DNA of 64,000 bases from Clostridia bacterium (GTDB lineage: Bacteria > Bacillota > Clostridia > Oscillospirales > Acutalibacteraceae), in contig JAFQHU010000009.1 in assembly GCA_017397845.1 (NCBI GenBank), positions 56,360 through 120,359 of the forward strand, in the 5' to 3' direction. Both the position numbers and the translations under genes were made by a program. A model generated the notes under the pieces. That model worked only from the letters and a program-made list of their open reading frames with translations. It did not search any database and was not told where the DNA came from. Position 1 is the first letter of the stretch; every line of letters starts with the position of its first letter. This document shows positions 8,883 through 17,549 of this stretch, in pieces.

Positions 8883-10652
8883 ATGATTTGTAAAAACTGT
8901 GCAAATATATTCAGCGATGACCTTACTGCATGCCCCGAATGTGACACTCCCGTAAAAAGCGGGGCAGAGAAAAAAGATATTGAAGAAATAGTTTCTTTCG
9001 CTTTAGGTGAATTTGAGGATGTTTCCTCTTATTCGGACGATCAAAAGCCGTCTTTCCCTCCGGAAGAGACAGAGAGGTTTGCACCTCCCCTGGATAAAGC
9101 GTATATCCCTGCGGAAATACCGGAAAAGCCAAAGCTTGTTCCTGTTCCGAGAGAAAGAAGAAAAATGAAAAAAATGTCTAAAAAAGAAAAGGGAGCCTTT
9201 AATTTTATTGTTTCTCTTATGGTTGTGGTGCTCGTCGGTATGGCGGCATTGGTAGGCATAAATCTTGGAACGGATGTTTTCGAAAAGGATGAGGACAGTG
9301 TTATGACTGTGGCACTTTCAGGCTTTTCGGCTGCAGAAACAGTTGAGCTTGAGGATTATCTTTCCAAAATATCTCCCGTGGCTTACAGCGGTTTTGACCG
9401 GGAACAGGAAGTTATTGTGGATGTTATGGAATTCCTCAGACCCTATGATGAGGGAGGACTTTACAGCCGCTTCTACGGCACAGTCGAGCTGACCGTAAAT
9501 GAAGCTGATCCCAACGGACGGTTTGCCAACGAAAACGGAGATTACAGCTTTTATGCTCTTGACGGGAAAAAGGTTGACAGTATTCTTGCGACCTTCGGCT
9601 TCGACATAAATCATAATGTAAACGAAAAGGACTTTTATTTCTATAACGGCAAATATTATTTTGCAAATAATTCTCTTTCGGAATTCAATTCTGATGTGGC
9701 GGCAGATGTAAGCTCCTCAAAGCGCATACAGGACGGAAGCTATTATGTGGAATGCAGCTTTTATGACAGCAACGACACAAACAGCGGAAACAGCTTCCTT
9801 CAGACTTATATCATTCTCGACAAAGACTCTGAAGCAGGTGAGGGTGAATTGCCGTGGAAACTCAGCCGTATTTCCCACGAGCCTGTTTTCGATGCCACGG
9901 GCTTTATGATAAAGGACGAAAGCGGAAAAAACGAGCTTTCCTATTCTATCGAGCATAAAACTATTCAGGCTGTCACCGAGGATGGAACAGTTTATGCGGA
10001 ATATAATGTGGAATACCCATATTTCAAGGGTAATACCGAAGGCGAAAAGGAAGTAAACCGACTTTATGCCGAATTGATAAACAACTATACACTTCAGTGT
10101 GAGGACGCCGATAAGGATTACAAAAGGTTCATCAAAAAGGGCGGAAATAAAGCAGAGCTTCCCTATGTTACTCACGCTGTGGCAAGAGTGACCTACAACC
10201 GTGACGGTTACATTTCCATCGTGGAGGGACTTTCACAGTATACTCCTCAGAGGACCGACACATCAGACGCTGCAGCGGAGGGCGAGGAATTTATCACTTT
10301 GCCGGAAAGAACCGTCGAAGGTTACATAATAGATGTGGAGACGGGTAACTTCCTTTCCAGTAAAGAGATAGTTGATGCACAGTATCATTTGGTTTACGAA
10401 GTGATTTACCGTATTTACGGCGGATATGATTATGAAAGTCTGCTGAGCGGCGAGGATGCCGCCATCGGTATTCCCGAAGATACAGACGAAACAGGCAAAA
10501 AATTTTATGAGTCCGCCTGCGCACTTTCGGAAAACGGCTTTATTTTCTGCTCCGTTCATCCGAAGGGTTACACAGAAACGGTAATTATACCTTATTCAAC
10601 GAAAAACTTCTTTAACAGCGATTTCAGTAAGGTTATAAAGGATAATAAATAA
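8883..10652 (+). CDS. Zinc-ribbon, single-pass membrane protein with an RsiV-like extracellular region
   Basis: Residues 1-25 hold a zinc-ribbon (CKNC...CPEC). An acidic/proline-rich cytoplasmic stretch and a basic RRKMKKMSKKEK segment precede one membrane helix (about 105-128, FIVSLMVVVLVGMAALVGI). The remaining roughly 460 residues are outside. The C-terminal third has an EYPYFKG...EVNRLYAELINNY pattern and a YIIDVETGNFLSSKEI segment that recall DUF3298/RsiV-type extracellular domains; this is inference from pattern, not a confirmed match. The zinc-ribbon inside and sensor-like domain outside suggest envelope sensing, but no partner regulator is adjacent. Function unknown. Confidence 0.7.
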   Translation: MICKNCANIFSDDLTACPECDTPVKSGAEKKDIEEIVSFALGEFEDVSSYSDDQKPSFPPEETERFAPPLDKAYIPAEIPEKPKLVPVPRERRKMKKMSKKEKGAFNFIVSLMVVVLVGMAALVGINLGTDVFEKDEDSVMTVALSGFSAAETVELEDYLSKISPVAYSGFDREQEVIVDVMEFLRPYDEGGLYSRFYGTVELTVNEADPNGRFANENGDYSFYALDGKKVDSILATFGFDINHNVNEKDFYFYNGKYYFANNSLSEFNSDVAADVSSSKRIQDGSYYVECSFYDSNDTNSGNSFLQTYIILDKDSEAGEGELPWKLSRISHEPVFDATGFMIKDESGKNELSYSIEHKTIQAVTEDGTVYAEYNVEYPYFKGNTEGEKEVNRLYAELINNYTLQCEDADKDYKRFIKKGGNKAELPYVTHAVARVTYNRDGYISIVEGLSQYTPQRTDTSDAAAEGEEFITLPERTVEGYIIDVETGNFLSSKEIVDAQYHLVYEVIYRIYGGYDYESLLSGEDAAIGIPEDTDETGKKFYESACALSENGFIFCSVHPKGYTETVIIPYSTKNFFNSDFSKVIKDNK

Positions 10653-10656
10653 AACC

Positions 10657-10684
10657 AAAGGGAACGGCACACACCGTTCCCTTT
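10657..10684 (+). terminator. Intrinsic terminator at the end of the rimP-to-zinc-ribbon unit
   Basis: AAAGGGAACGG (10657-10667) and CCGTTCCCTTT (10674-10684) form a perfect 11-bp stem with a CACACA loop, starting 4 bp after the stop codon. The following T-tract is short (AATCTTG). Confidence 0.7.
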
Positions 10685-10695
10685 AATCTTGTTAC

Positions 10696-10736
10696 AAAAA
10701 AATTCCCCACCGTTACCGATGAGGAATAATTTTTTT
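10696..10736 (-). terminator. Intrinsic terminator of the ffh-rpsP-khpA unit
   Basis: On the minus strand an A-rich arm ending in ATTCC pairs with GGAAT followed by a seven-T run, directly after the khpA stop codon. Outer A/T pairs make the stem long but with a bulge. Confidence 0.6.
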
Positions 10737-10740
10737 CGAA

Positions 10741-10974
10741 TCAGTCGATTTCTACTGAAATCTTGCTGTCGCTTCTGTTTGCAGTTGCACGCATTACAGT
10801 TCTGATAGCCTTTGCAATTCTGCCCTGCTTACCAATAACTCTGCCCATATCGTCCTGAGCTACGTGAAGGTGGTAAACTACCACACCTTCTTCGTTAATG
10901 TCGTCAACGTCAACAGTTACCTTTTCAGGCTCGTCAACCAAGCCCTTCGCAATAGATATAAGTAACTCTTTCAA
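10741..10974 (-). CDS. khpA: KH-domain RNA-binding protein KhpA (YlqC)
   Basis: A 77-residue single KH domain. The GxxG loop is GRVIGKQGR, preceded by VDDINEEGVVVYHLHVAQDD. KhpA works as a homodimer or with KhpB/Jag and affects cell division and small-RNA biology in several Firmicutes. It lies 17 bp after rpsP, its usual neighbour. rimM and trmD, which often follow, are not here. Confidence 0.92.
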   Translation of the reverse strand: MKELLISIAKGLVDEPEKVTVDVDDINEEGVVVYHLHVAQDDMGRVIGKQGRIAKAIRTVMRATANRSDSKISVEID

Positions 10975-10991
10975 AGTGGCGACCTCCGCAA

Positions 10992-11237
10992 TTATTTAAT
11001 GATGTCGGACTTTTTAAGAAGAGCCTTAACAGTGTCTGTGGGCTGTGCGCCGTTAGCGATCCACTTCTGAGCTTTTTCAGCGTCGATTTTGATTTCAGCG
11101 GGTTCCTTCATGGGGTTGTAGTAACCGATTTCCTCGATGAAACGACCGTCACGGGGATATCTTGAATCTGCTACTACTACACGGTAGAAAGGTGCCTTTT
11201 TTGCGCCCATACGGCGAAGTCTGATTTTTACTGCCAT
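10992..11237 (-). CDS. rpsP: 30S ribosomal protein S16
   Basis: The 81-residue product starts [20 protein letters not shown] and contains [19 protein letters not shown], both diagnostic of S16. The ATG at 11237 is supported by an AGGAGGT site at 11245-11250. A longer in-frame reading that runs back into ffh has no family support. It lies between ffh and khpA, the usual order. Confidence 0.97.
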   Translation of the reverse strand: MAVKIRLRRMGAKKAPFYRVVVADSRYPRDGRFIEEIGYYNPMKEPAEIKIDAEKAQKWIANGAQPTDTVKALLKKSDIIK

Positions 11238-11298
11238 TTTAATGACCTCCAATAAAATAATTTTTTGATTAATATTTAAACACTTATGTGTCTTTGAC

Positions 11299-12672
11299 TT
11301 ACATCGGGAAACCGCCCATGCCGCCATTCATTCCGTTCATCATGCCGGGCATGTTTCTCATTCTTTTCTGCATTTTCTTTGTGTTTTTACCGCCGAACTG
11401 CTTAAACATTTTTTGCATTTGTCTGTACTGACTTAAAAGGCGGTTGACGTCCTCGACCTGCATACCGCAGCCTGCTGCAATACGGCGTTTGCGTGAGGGA
11501 TTGATGATGTCGGGCTTTGCTCTTTCCTGAGGAGTCATGGAGAGGATGATAGCCTGAACACGGTCAAACTGTCTTTCGTCCACTTCAACCTCGTCGATTT
11601 TTTTGCCCACACCGGGAAGCATTTTAAGCATATCTTTGATGGGACCCATCTTTCTTACCTGCTGAAGCTGGTCTAAAAGGTCGTTAAGGTCGAATTTGTT
11701 TTTGCGCAGCTTTCTTTCGAGCTCTGCGGCTTTCTTTTCGTCGAGCTGCTGTTCGGCTCTTTCGATAAGAGAAAGCATATCACCCATGCCGAGTATTCTC
11801 GAAGCCATTCGGTCGGGATGGAAAACATCCAAATTTTCGAGCTTTTCACCTGTACCGACGAATTTGATTGGTTTACCTGTAACGGCTCTGGCGGAAAGCG
11901 CCGCACCGCCTCTGGTGTCACCGTCTAACTTTGTAAGGAGAAGACCGTCGATACCGAGCGCCTCATTGAAGGAGGTGGCGACATTAACTGCGTCCTGACC
12001 TGTCATGGAGTCAACTACGAGCATAATTTCGTGGGGGTGAACCTCACTTTTGATGTTTTTGAGCTCTTCCATCAGTTCTTCGTCCACGTGGAGACGGCCC
12101 GCCGTGTCGAGAAAGACATAATCGTAGCCGTGGTCCTTGGCGTGAGCAACAGCCTTACGGGCTATCTCAACCGGGTCGATCTGACCGAGCTGGAAAACAG
12201 GCACGCCTGCCTTTTCACCGACAACCTCTAACTGTTTGATAGCGGCGGGACGGTAAACGTCACAACCGACGAGCAGAGGTCTGTGACCCTGATTTTTGAG
12301 CATAAGTGCTAATTTCGCACTGTGGGTGGTTTTACCTGAACCCTGCAGACCGCACATCATAACGATCGTGGGAGGGTGGTTGGCTGTATTGAGTCTTGAT
12401 TTGGTACCGCCCATGAGATTGGTAAGCTCCTCATTGACGATTTTGATAACCATCTGTGAGGGGGTAAGACTTTCCATAACCTTTTCGCCGACTGCTCTTT
12501 CGGTTACGGTTTTGGTGAAGTCCTTGGCAACCTTGTAGTTAACGTCTGCTTCGAGCAAAGCGAGACGAACCTCTCTCATGGCTTCCTTTACGTCGCTTTC
12601 AGTAAGGGCACCCTTACTTTTCAGCTTTTTAAAGGCGGCTTCCAGTCTGTCTGAAAGACCTTCAAATGCCAT
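11299..12672 (-). CDS. ffh: Signal recognition particle GTPase Ffh
   Basis: Ffh binds signal sequences and 4.5S/6S RNA and delivers ribosomes to FtsY at the membrane. The 457-residue protein has the N domain, the G domain with GLQGSGKTT (about 108-116), DTAGRLHVD, and [14 protein letters not shown], and the methionine-rich M domain (from about 300), ending in a Gly/Met-rich tail. The RNA-binding [12 protein letters not shown] motif is present. It is preceded by ylxM, its usual partner. Confidence 0.98.
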   Translation of the reverse strand: MAFEGLSDRLEAAFKKLKSKGALTESDVKEAMREVRLALLEADVNYKVAKDFTKTVTERAVGEKVMESLTPSQMVIKIVNEELTNLMGGTKSRLNTANHPPTIVMMCGLQGSGKTTHSAKLALMLKNQGHRPLLVGCDVYRPAAIKQLEVVGEKAGVPVFQLGQIDPVEIARKAVAHAKDHGYDYVFLDTAGRLHVDEELMEELKNIKSEVHPHEIMLVVDSMTGQDAVNVATSFNEALGIDGLLLTKLDGDTRGGAALSARAVTGKPIKFVGTGEKLENLDVFHPDRMASRILGMGDMLSLIERAEQQLDEKKAAELERKLRKNKFDLNDLLDQLQQVRKMGPIKDMLKMLPGVGKKIDEVEVDERQFDRVQAIILSMTPQERAKPDIINPSRKRRIAAGCGMQVEDVNRLLSQYRQMQKMFKQFGGKNTKKMQKRMRNMPGMMNGMNGGMGGFPM

Positions 12673-12719
12673 ATTGAATCAATCCTTTCGGGGAGGGTGA
12701 CGAATATATTTATCACTCT

Positions 12720-13082
12720 TCATTCACCTATCATTTGTGTTAAAACGGAAATTCTTGCCACAGCGTCGTTTATCTCACGGGAAAGGATAGTTCTGCGGTT
12801 AACCTCGTTGATAACCGAGGTTAGCTCGCTGATTTCGCTGAGTCCCTTCCGCATTTTTTCCAGACGCTCGCACAGACCGATATGCTCCTCAAAGGTGAAA
12901 AGCTGAGCTTCAGCTCTTTTGATGGCATCGCGGACACCCTGACGGGTAATGCCTTCGTTCTCTGCTATTTCGGCAAGAGAGAGGTCATCGTTGTAATAAT
13001 AGCTGATAAAATCCTGTTGCTTTTGGGTTAGAAGCTCACCGTAAACATCAAAAAGCATGATAACATCAAGATTTTTTGCCAT
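12720..13082 (-). CDS. ylxM: YlxM/p13-like helix-turn-helix protein
   Basis: YlxM is a small sigma-70-region-4-like helix-turn-helix protein linked to ffh in Firmicutes; in Streptococcus it modulates the SRP cycle. The sequence has LLTQKQQDFISYYYNDDLSL and IAENEGITRQGVRDAIKRAE, the family core. The ATG at 13082 gives 120 residues and has GAGGGGTG as binding site; an ATG five codons further upstream would lie on that site. Inverted repeats flank the promoter (see separate entry). Confidence 0.9.
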   Translation of the reverse strand: MAKNLDVIMLFDVYGELLTQKQQDFISYYYNDDLSLAEIAENEGITRQGVRDAIKRAEAQLFTFEEHIGLCERLEKMRKGLSEISELTSVINEVNRRTILSREINDAVARISVLTQMIGE

Positions 13083-13104
13083 TATTTCACCCCTCATTCC
13101 GTAT

Positions 13105-13179
13105 CTGTAAAGATTTTTTGCTTTACAGCTTGCCTATTATACTAAAAACATCTGTAAAAGTCAATAGCTTTACAGATGT
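13105..13179. repeat. Paired inverted repeats around the ylxM promoter
   Basis: The core CTGTAAA/TTTACAG occurs twice as an inverted repeat. The first, ATCTGTAAAG...CTTTACAG (13104-13127), lies in the leader. The second, ACATCTGTAAA...TTTACAGATGT, spans about 13148-13179 and brackets the -35. Both could fold as RNA or bind a regulator. The larger one could also act as a bidirectional terminator because both arms are flanked by A/T runs. Confidence 0.55.
13136..13164 (-). promoter_or_regulatory. Near-consensus sigma-A promoter of ylxM-ffh-rpsP-khpA
   Basis: On the minus strand TTGACT (13164-13159) and TATAAT (13141-13136) are 17 bp apart. The -10 is perfect. The start codon is about 54 bp downstream of the -10. 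Confidence 0.85.
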
Positions 13180-13199
13180 TTTTTGAAGAAAGTTTTAAG

Positions 13200-13423
13200 A
13201 CAAGTGACCGGAGCCGGAAAAAAGACACCGTCCGCTTGACAGACGAGTAGGCAAAAGCTATAATTGAATTGTATTCAGGTTGCAGAAATGTGACGGAATT
13301 TCAGGCTTTGCCAAAGTCGGAGCAGGAAAAAATATCGAAGAATTTAAAGATAAAGGTTTGTCTATGAGACAAGTCAGCAGGTTGACGGGAATTAGTTTTG
13401 GTTTGGTCAGAAAACACTACTAA
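13200..13423 (+). pseudogene. Decayed 3' end of an IS200-like (REP-associated tyrosine) transposase
   Basis: Fragments of the C-terminal part of the RAYT/IS200-like family can be read: RLTDE, stop, AKAIIELYSGCRNVTEFQALP in one frame, and after a frameshift KGLSMRQVSRLTGISFGLVR ending at the stop near 13423. The last segment is the helix-turn-helix that ends these transposases. The catalytic HUH and Tyr region is missing. At least one nonsense change and one frameshift show it is dead. Confidence 0.65.
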
Positions 13424-13428
13424 CACAT

Positions 13429-13470
13429 AGAATCGTCCCCTGTGTTTTTTAGAACCGTCCCCTGTGTTTT
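13429..13470 (+). repeat. Tandem 20-bp direct repeat next to the transposase remnant
   Basis: AGAATCGTCCCCTGTGTTTT (13429-13448) and AGAACCGTCCCCTGTGTTTT (13451-13470) differ at one base and are 2 bp apart. Sequences of this kind are commonly found at the ends of RAYT-type elements in Firmicutes, so they are probably the remaining element end. Confidence 0.7.
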
Positions 13471-13509
13471 AAAGAAATGTCCGATGATTGCTGGGAAGGA
13501 GATATTTTT

Positions 13510-14520
13510 ATGATAGACTTAAATGAGAAAGTAGATTTTGGTAAAGTCTCCCCATTTAGAACTATTGATAGGGAAGGTTTTATTTTCACCTCTATAACAT
13601 ATCCCGCAAATGTATATGATGCAATTGTAATAAAATATCCTAGAGATATACGATGTTTTTCGGCTATGGAATTGGGTTCAAAACATAGCTTAGAAACTCA
13701 GATTAATTTAATTAACAATCTTGGAATTGAAAAGGCTTTAATAATTGCTGAAGACCTTGAGTTTATCACAAGGTGTCCTACTTTGAAGCATTTGTGTGTT
13801 ATTCCTCCAGATAATGTTGGCAATGGATTCGATTATTCTCCACTATATAGAATGCCGCAAATAATAAGTCTGCAGTGTTCTACAGTATATGGATATAGTG
13901 AGGAAAATTCTACTTTAATTGACTGCTCAAAAATAAAAGGTCTTGAAAGTATTCATGTAACAAACACCAGGTATAAGAATTTTCAAAGTGTTAAAACATT
14001 AAAAGATTTAGGAATCTCTCATTATGGTGAACAGAATCTGTCTAATGCATTTGATAGCTCTATGATAGATACCCTTTCAATATTTCAATGTAAGATAAAA
14101 ACTTTGGAAGGTATAGAAAAATCGGAAAATATGCAATGTTTATATTTGTATTATAATCGTTCCTTAAAAGATATTACCGCCTTGGGTAAAGTAAAGAAAA
14201 CTCTACGAGCTTTACGAATAGAAAATTGTCCTAAAATTGAAGACTTTTCTATTTTGGGAGAATTAGAAAATTTAGAGTTGTTGGAGTTAAGCGGTAGTAA
14301 TGTTTTACCCGATTTGAATTTTCTTAAGAAAATGAAAAGTCTCAAGACGTTTGTTTTTACTATGAATGTGCAGAACGGTGATTTATCTCCGTGTTTATCT
14401 TTGTCGTATGTTTATTCAGGGAGAAATCGCAAACATTATAATTTAAAAGACTCTGAACTTCCAAAAGGAAGTTATTTTAGAGGTAATGATAATATCGATG
14501 AATGGAGAAAGAGAGAATAA
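13510..14520 (+). CDS. Cytoplasmic leucine-rich repeat protein
   Basis: The 336-residue protein has no signal peptide or membrane helix. From about residue 150 it is made of leucine-rich repeats (LRALRIENCPKIEDFSILGE, LENLELLELSGSN, LKKMKSLKTFVFT). The ATG at 13510 is chosen for AAGGAG at 13496-13501; an ATG at 13477 lacks a site. It is clearly more AT-rich than the genes on both sides and stands alone between an insertion-sequence relic and a terminator, which suggests acquisition. Its role is unknown; a protein-protein interaction or a scaffold role is possible. Confidence 0.75.
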   Translation: MIDLNEKVDFGKVSPFRTIDREGFIFTSITYPANVYDAIVIKYPRDIRCFSAMELGSKHSLETQINLINNLGIEKALIIAEDLEFITRCPTLKHLCVIPPDNVGNGFDYSPLYRMPQIISLQCSTVYGYSEENSTLIDCSKIKGLESIHVTNTRYKNFQSVKTLKDLGISHYGEQNLSNAFDSSMIDTLSIFQCKIKTLEGIEKSENMQCLYLYYNRSLKDITALGKVKKTLRALRIENCPKIEDFSILGELENLELLELSGSNVLPDLNFLKKMKSLKTFVFTMNVQNGDLSPCLSLSYVYSGRNRKHYNLKDSELPKGSYFRGNDNIDEWRKRE

Positions 14521-14557
14521 CACAGGGTAAGGTTAGTTGTTCTCTATGCTTTTTTGT

Positions 14558-14598
14558 AAAAAATTATGGTCACAGATTTCCTGTGACCATAATTTTTT
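14558..14598. terminator. Strong bidirectional terminator between the LRR gene and yebC
   Basis: AAAAAATTATGGTCACAG (14558-14575) pairs perfectly over 18 bp with CTGTGACCATAATTTTTT (14581-14598), with an ATTTC loop. A/T arms supply a T-tract on either strand, which fits the two convergent genes. Confidence 0.9.
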
Positions 14599-14614
14599 AT
14601 TTATTGTTCATTTT

Positions 14615-15355
14615 TTACGGCAAATCATCCTCATTCTCAAGGTTATGCCATACATTCTGTACGTCGTCATTATCCTCAAGCATATCTAAAAGCTTACCCA
14701 TGCACTTGAGATCTTCGGGATCTGTAAGAGCTGTTTCGGTGTTGGGAATGTATTCCACCTCAGCGGAAACGAACTTGTAGCCCTTGGCGTCGAGGTCGTC
14801 ACGGACAGCACCAAGGTCATTGGGCTCTGTGCGTACTACATAGATGTCCTCTTCGTCGGTGATGAAGTCAACTGCACCGGCTTCCAGTGCATCCTCCATA
14901 AGCTTGTCTTCGTCTACATCCTCTGCCTCGATAACGATTACACCGTAGCGTGTGAACATAAAGGAAACACAGCCCTGCTGACCGAGATTACCTTTGTTTT
15001 TGTCGAAATAGTGGCGCATTTCACCTGCGGTACGGTTGCGGTTGTCGGTGAGGGTTTCGACGATAACTGCGATACCTGAAGGACCGTAGCCTTCGTACAT
15101 AATGGCTTCGTAGTTTGCACCGCCAGCTTCACCGGAAGCCTTTTTGATGATTCTTTCGATATTGTCGTTGGGAACGTTGTTTGCCTTTGCTTTGGCAATA
15201 ATGTCCTTGAGCTTTGAGTTTGATGCAGGGTCGGGACCGCCGTCACGGACAGCGATGGAAATTTCTCTGCCTATTTTTGTGAAGACCTTTGCTCTTGCAC
15301 CGTCAGTTTTTTCCTTTTTTCTTTTAATGGTACTCCATTTTGAATGGCCTGACAT
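14615..15355 (-). CDS. yebC: YebC/PmpR-family translation/transcription regulator
   Basis: YebC-family proteins are now known to help translation of proline-rich stretches and were earlier annotated as transcription regulators. The 246-residue protein starts MSGHSKWSTIKRKK and has ARAKVFTKIGREI, NNVPNDNIERII and YEGYGPSGIAVIVE, all diagnostic. The ATG at 15355 gives the canonical start; a GTG four codons upstream is unlikely. It is a single-gene unit with its own promoter and a shared terminator. Confidence 0.95.
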   Translation of the reverse strand: MSGHSKWSTIKRKKEKTDGARAKVFTKIGREISIAVRDGGPDPASNSKLKDIIAKAKANNVPNDNIERIIKKASGEAGGANYEAIMYEGYGPSGIAVIVETLTDNRNRTAGEMRHYFDKNKGNLGQQGCVSFMFTRYGVIVIEAEDVDEDKLMEDALEAGAVDFITDEEDIYVVRTEPNDLGAVRDDLDAKGYKFVSAEVEYIPNTETALTDPEDLKCMGKLLDMLEDNDDVQNVWHNLENEDDLP

Positions 15356-15393
15356 ATTATTCACCAATCCTTATTTTAAAATTAAGCCTATAT

Positions 15394-15422
15394 ACTTTAT
15401 CACTTTTCCCTTTATTTGTCAA
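15394..15422 (-). promoter_or_regulatory. Sigma-A promoter of yebC
   Basis: On the minus strand TTGACA (15422-15417) and TAAAGT (15399-15394) are 17 bp apart, about 39 bp upstream of the yebC start. Confidence 0.7.
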
Positions 15423-15444
15423 CCTTAGTGAGAATAATCCGACC

Positions 15445-16683
15445 TTAAAGTGTAACCCTGAAGGTGATCTCCTTTGTGCCGTTGGCTATGGCTTTTATTT
15501 TTCCTTTGTGCCTGTCTACGATAGCCTTTGCTATGGAAAGTCCTATGCCGTAGCCGCCCGTCTCTCTCGAACGTGAGCTGTCTGCACGGTAAAAACGGTC
15601 GAAAAGCTTCGAAACCGAAGAGGGGTCCACATATTCGGCGGTATTGAAAACATCGAGATAAGTGCTCGTACCGCTTTTGTAAAGCGATATTTTTATGGTG
15701 CCGCCTTTGTCGGCGTATTTAATGGCGTTGTCGCAGAGTATAGAAACGAGCTGTCTTATTTCCGCTTCATTACCGAAATATCTGATGCCGGGTGAGACGG
15801 AAAAAATCAGGGACTGATCGTTTATTTTTGCTCTTGACTCGAAATCGCAGGCGGTTTCTATAACCGCATCGCTGAGGATGAAGTTGGTTCTTTCGGATGT
15901 ATCCTGCGCTTCATTGAGTTTGGTCAGCTCCACGAGATTTTTTACGAGAACATTCATTCTTGAGGTTTGATTTTTTATGCTGGCTGTCCATTCGTTTTCA
16001 CCGCCGCACATTTCCAATACCTCTGCATCGGCAGAGATTATGGTCAGCGGAGTTTTCAGCTCGTGACCGGCATCGGTGATGAACTGCTTTTGCTTTTTTA
16101 TGCTTTCTGCCACAGGCTTGAGTGCATTTTTTGACAGCAGATAAATTATGACGAGCAGAACAAAAAGAGTTACTACACTTACCGTAAGCGATATGGAAAA
16201 AAGTGTCGCTATTTCTCTTACCTCGTTTTCGAAATAGAGAAATACCATCATGCTTTTGTTTCCGTTCACTGAGTAAAGATAACGGAAAGCATCCACTGTT
16301 CCGAATCCCGGATCTGTGCCGTAAATCTGACAGGCGTATTCCAATGCTTTGCTGTCGTTTACTGCGGCGATATTTTCTGTGGAAAGTCTGGTGACCACGT
16401 TACCTTGCATTTCTACCACAAAATAACGGGTGGAATAGGGAGTTTCCAAAGTTATTTCAAATTTGCCAAAGGGATTGAAAAGATCGTCATAGATATTCCC
16501 GTCTCTGTCGTATTCTTTTGGAAGCACACCGTTGTTTGCCGTGATGACCTGCAGGATTTCTTTCATTTTTACATCCTTCTGATAAATGCTTATGGCATTG
16601 ACGGTCATAGTCTGAACCAACATAAGGGAGCCGAGAGCAAACATGGTGATGACAATGAATTTAAACTGAAGCTTTTTTAACAT
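15445..16683 (-). CDS. Sensor histidine kinase
   Basis: A 412-residue membrane kinase. One helix (about 9-31) and a second (about 168-190) enclose an extracellular sensor of some 135 residues. A cytoplasmic HisKA domain follows, with the phospho-acceptor His at about 208 in DAGHELKTPL, and then the HATPase domain with an N-box (LCDNAIKYA), LFDRFYRAD and GYGIGLSIAKAIV. No HAMP domain is evident. The partner regulator ends 35 bp upstream. The signal is unknown. Confidence 0.92.
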   Translation of the reverse strand: MLKKLQFKFIVITMFALGSLMLVQTMTVNAISIYQKDVKMKEILQVITANNGVLPKEYDRDGNIYDDLFNPFGKFEITLETPYSTRYFVVEMQGNVVTRLSTENIAAVNDSKALEYACQIYGTDPGFGTVDAFRYLYSVNGNKSMMVFLYFENEVREIATLFSISLTVSVVTLFVLLVIIYLLSKNALKPVAESIKKQKQFITDAGHELKTPLTIISADAEVLEMCGGENEWTASIKNQTSRMNVLVKNLVELTKLNEAQDTSERTNFILSDAVIETACDFESRAKINDQSLIFSVSPGIRYFGNEAEIRQLVSILCDNAIKYADKGGTIKISLYKSGTSTYLDVFNTAEYVDPSSVSKLFDRFYRADSSRSRETGGYGIGLSIAKAIVDRHKGKIKAIANGTKEITFRVTL

Positions 16684-16718
16684 AAATGAGCACGGGCAGA
16701 TTTACTGCCGCCCCTTTC

Positions 16719-17396
16719 TTACTTCGTGATTTCTTCTAATGTATAGCCTACGCCTCTTACTGCTTTGATTTCTGAGTTTGCACCGAGGTTTGAGAGCTTT
16801 TTGCGAAGATAGGAAATGTATACCCATACCACATTGATTTCCGCCTCCGTTTCGTATCCCCATATTCTTTCCATAAACTGTTCTGTGGAAATGAGTCTGC
16901 CGGGATTTGAGAGAAGCATTTCGATCATCTGGTATTCTTTGTTACCGAGTCTTATTGACTGTTCACCCACGGAAAGCTCATAGTTTTCTCTGTTAAGGGA
17001 AAGATTGCCGAAGGTAAGCAGATTCGGTGAGAACTCCGCCTTTCTGCGGGTGATGGCTCTAATTCTCGCCATGAGCTCACCCATGGAAAAGGGTTTGGTA
17101 AGATAATCGTCGGCACCTGCGTCAAGACCTGCGATTTTGTCTTCTGTTTCTGCCTTTGCCGTAAGCATGAGAATGGGGGTATCAACTCCTTTTTCTCTCA
17201 ACTCTTTAAGTACGTCAATGCCGTTTTTTTTCGGCATCATTATGTCAAGGATAATACCGTCATAATTCTCGCACAGACCGTAGTCCAAAGCATCCTGTCC
17301 GTCATAGACCGCATCCACGGAATAGTTGTTGTGTTTAAGCACGGCGCAAAGAGCTCTCGACAAATCTTTTTCGTCCTCTGCCAATAAAAGTCTCAT
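16719..17396 (-). CDS. OmpR/PhoB-family response regulator
   Basis: A 225-residue regulator. The receiver domain has an acidic pocket (LAEDEKD), the phospho-acceptor Asp51 in IILDIMMPKKNG, and Lys in MLTAKAE. The C-terminal winged helix has LGNKEYQMIEMLLSNPGRLI and VWVYISYLRKKL. The ATG at 17396 is chosen for AGGAGG at 17403-17408; a longer reading starting at 17462 is not family-like. It is the first gene of the operon with the kinase. Confidence 0.95.
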   Translation of the reverse strand: MRLLLAEDEKDLSRALCAVLKHNNYSVDAVYDGQDALDYGLCENYDGIILDIMMPKKNGIDVLKELREKGVDTPILMLTAKAETEDKIAGLDAGADDYLTKPFSMGELMARIRAITRRKAEFSPNLLTFGNLSLNRENYELSVGEQSIRLGNKEYQMIEMLLSNPGRLISTEQFMERIWGYETEAEINVVWVYISYLRKKLSNLGANSEIKAVRGVGYTLEEITK

Positions 17397-17419
17397 ATAA
17401 ATTCCTCCTGTTTTTTTAT

Positions 17420-17449
17420 ATTGTATCACAAAAATGTCTGATTCTTCAA
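17420..17449 (-). promoter_or_regulatory. Probable promoter of the two-component operon
   Basis: On the minus strand TTGAAG (17449-17444) and TACAAT (17425-17420) with an 18-bp spacer, 23 bp upstream of the regulator's start codon. Confidence 0.5.
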
Positions 17450-17549
17450 TCTTAAGACACAATAATATTAAAAAAATTACTTTAAACCTACTGAAAATAT
17501 ATAGTCTTTTTTATCTCGGCAGCTCATATATTCGTATGAGGTGATTTTT

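Noticed and set aside
13145..13185. The TTTACAGATG palindrome as a plain rho-independent terminator
   Set aside because: It overlaps a near-consensus promoter (TTGACT-17-TATAAT) that is needed for ylxM-ffh. It may have a dual role, but no upstream plus-strand gene needs a terminator there.
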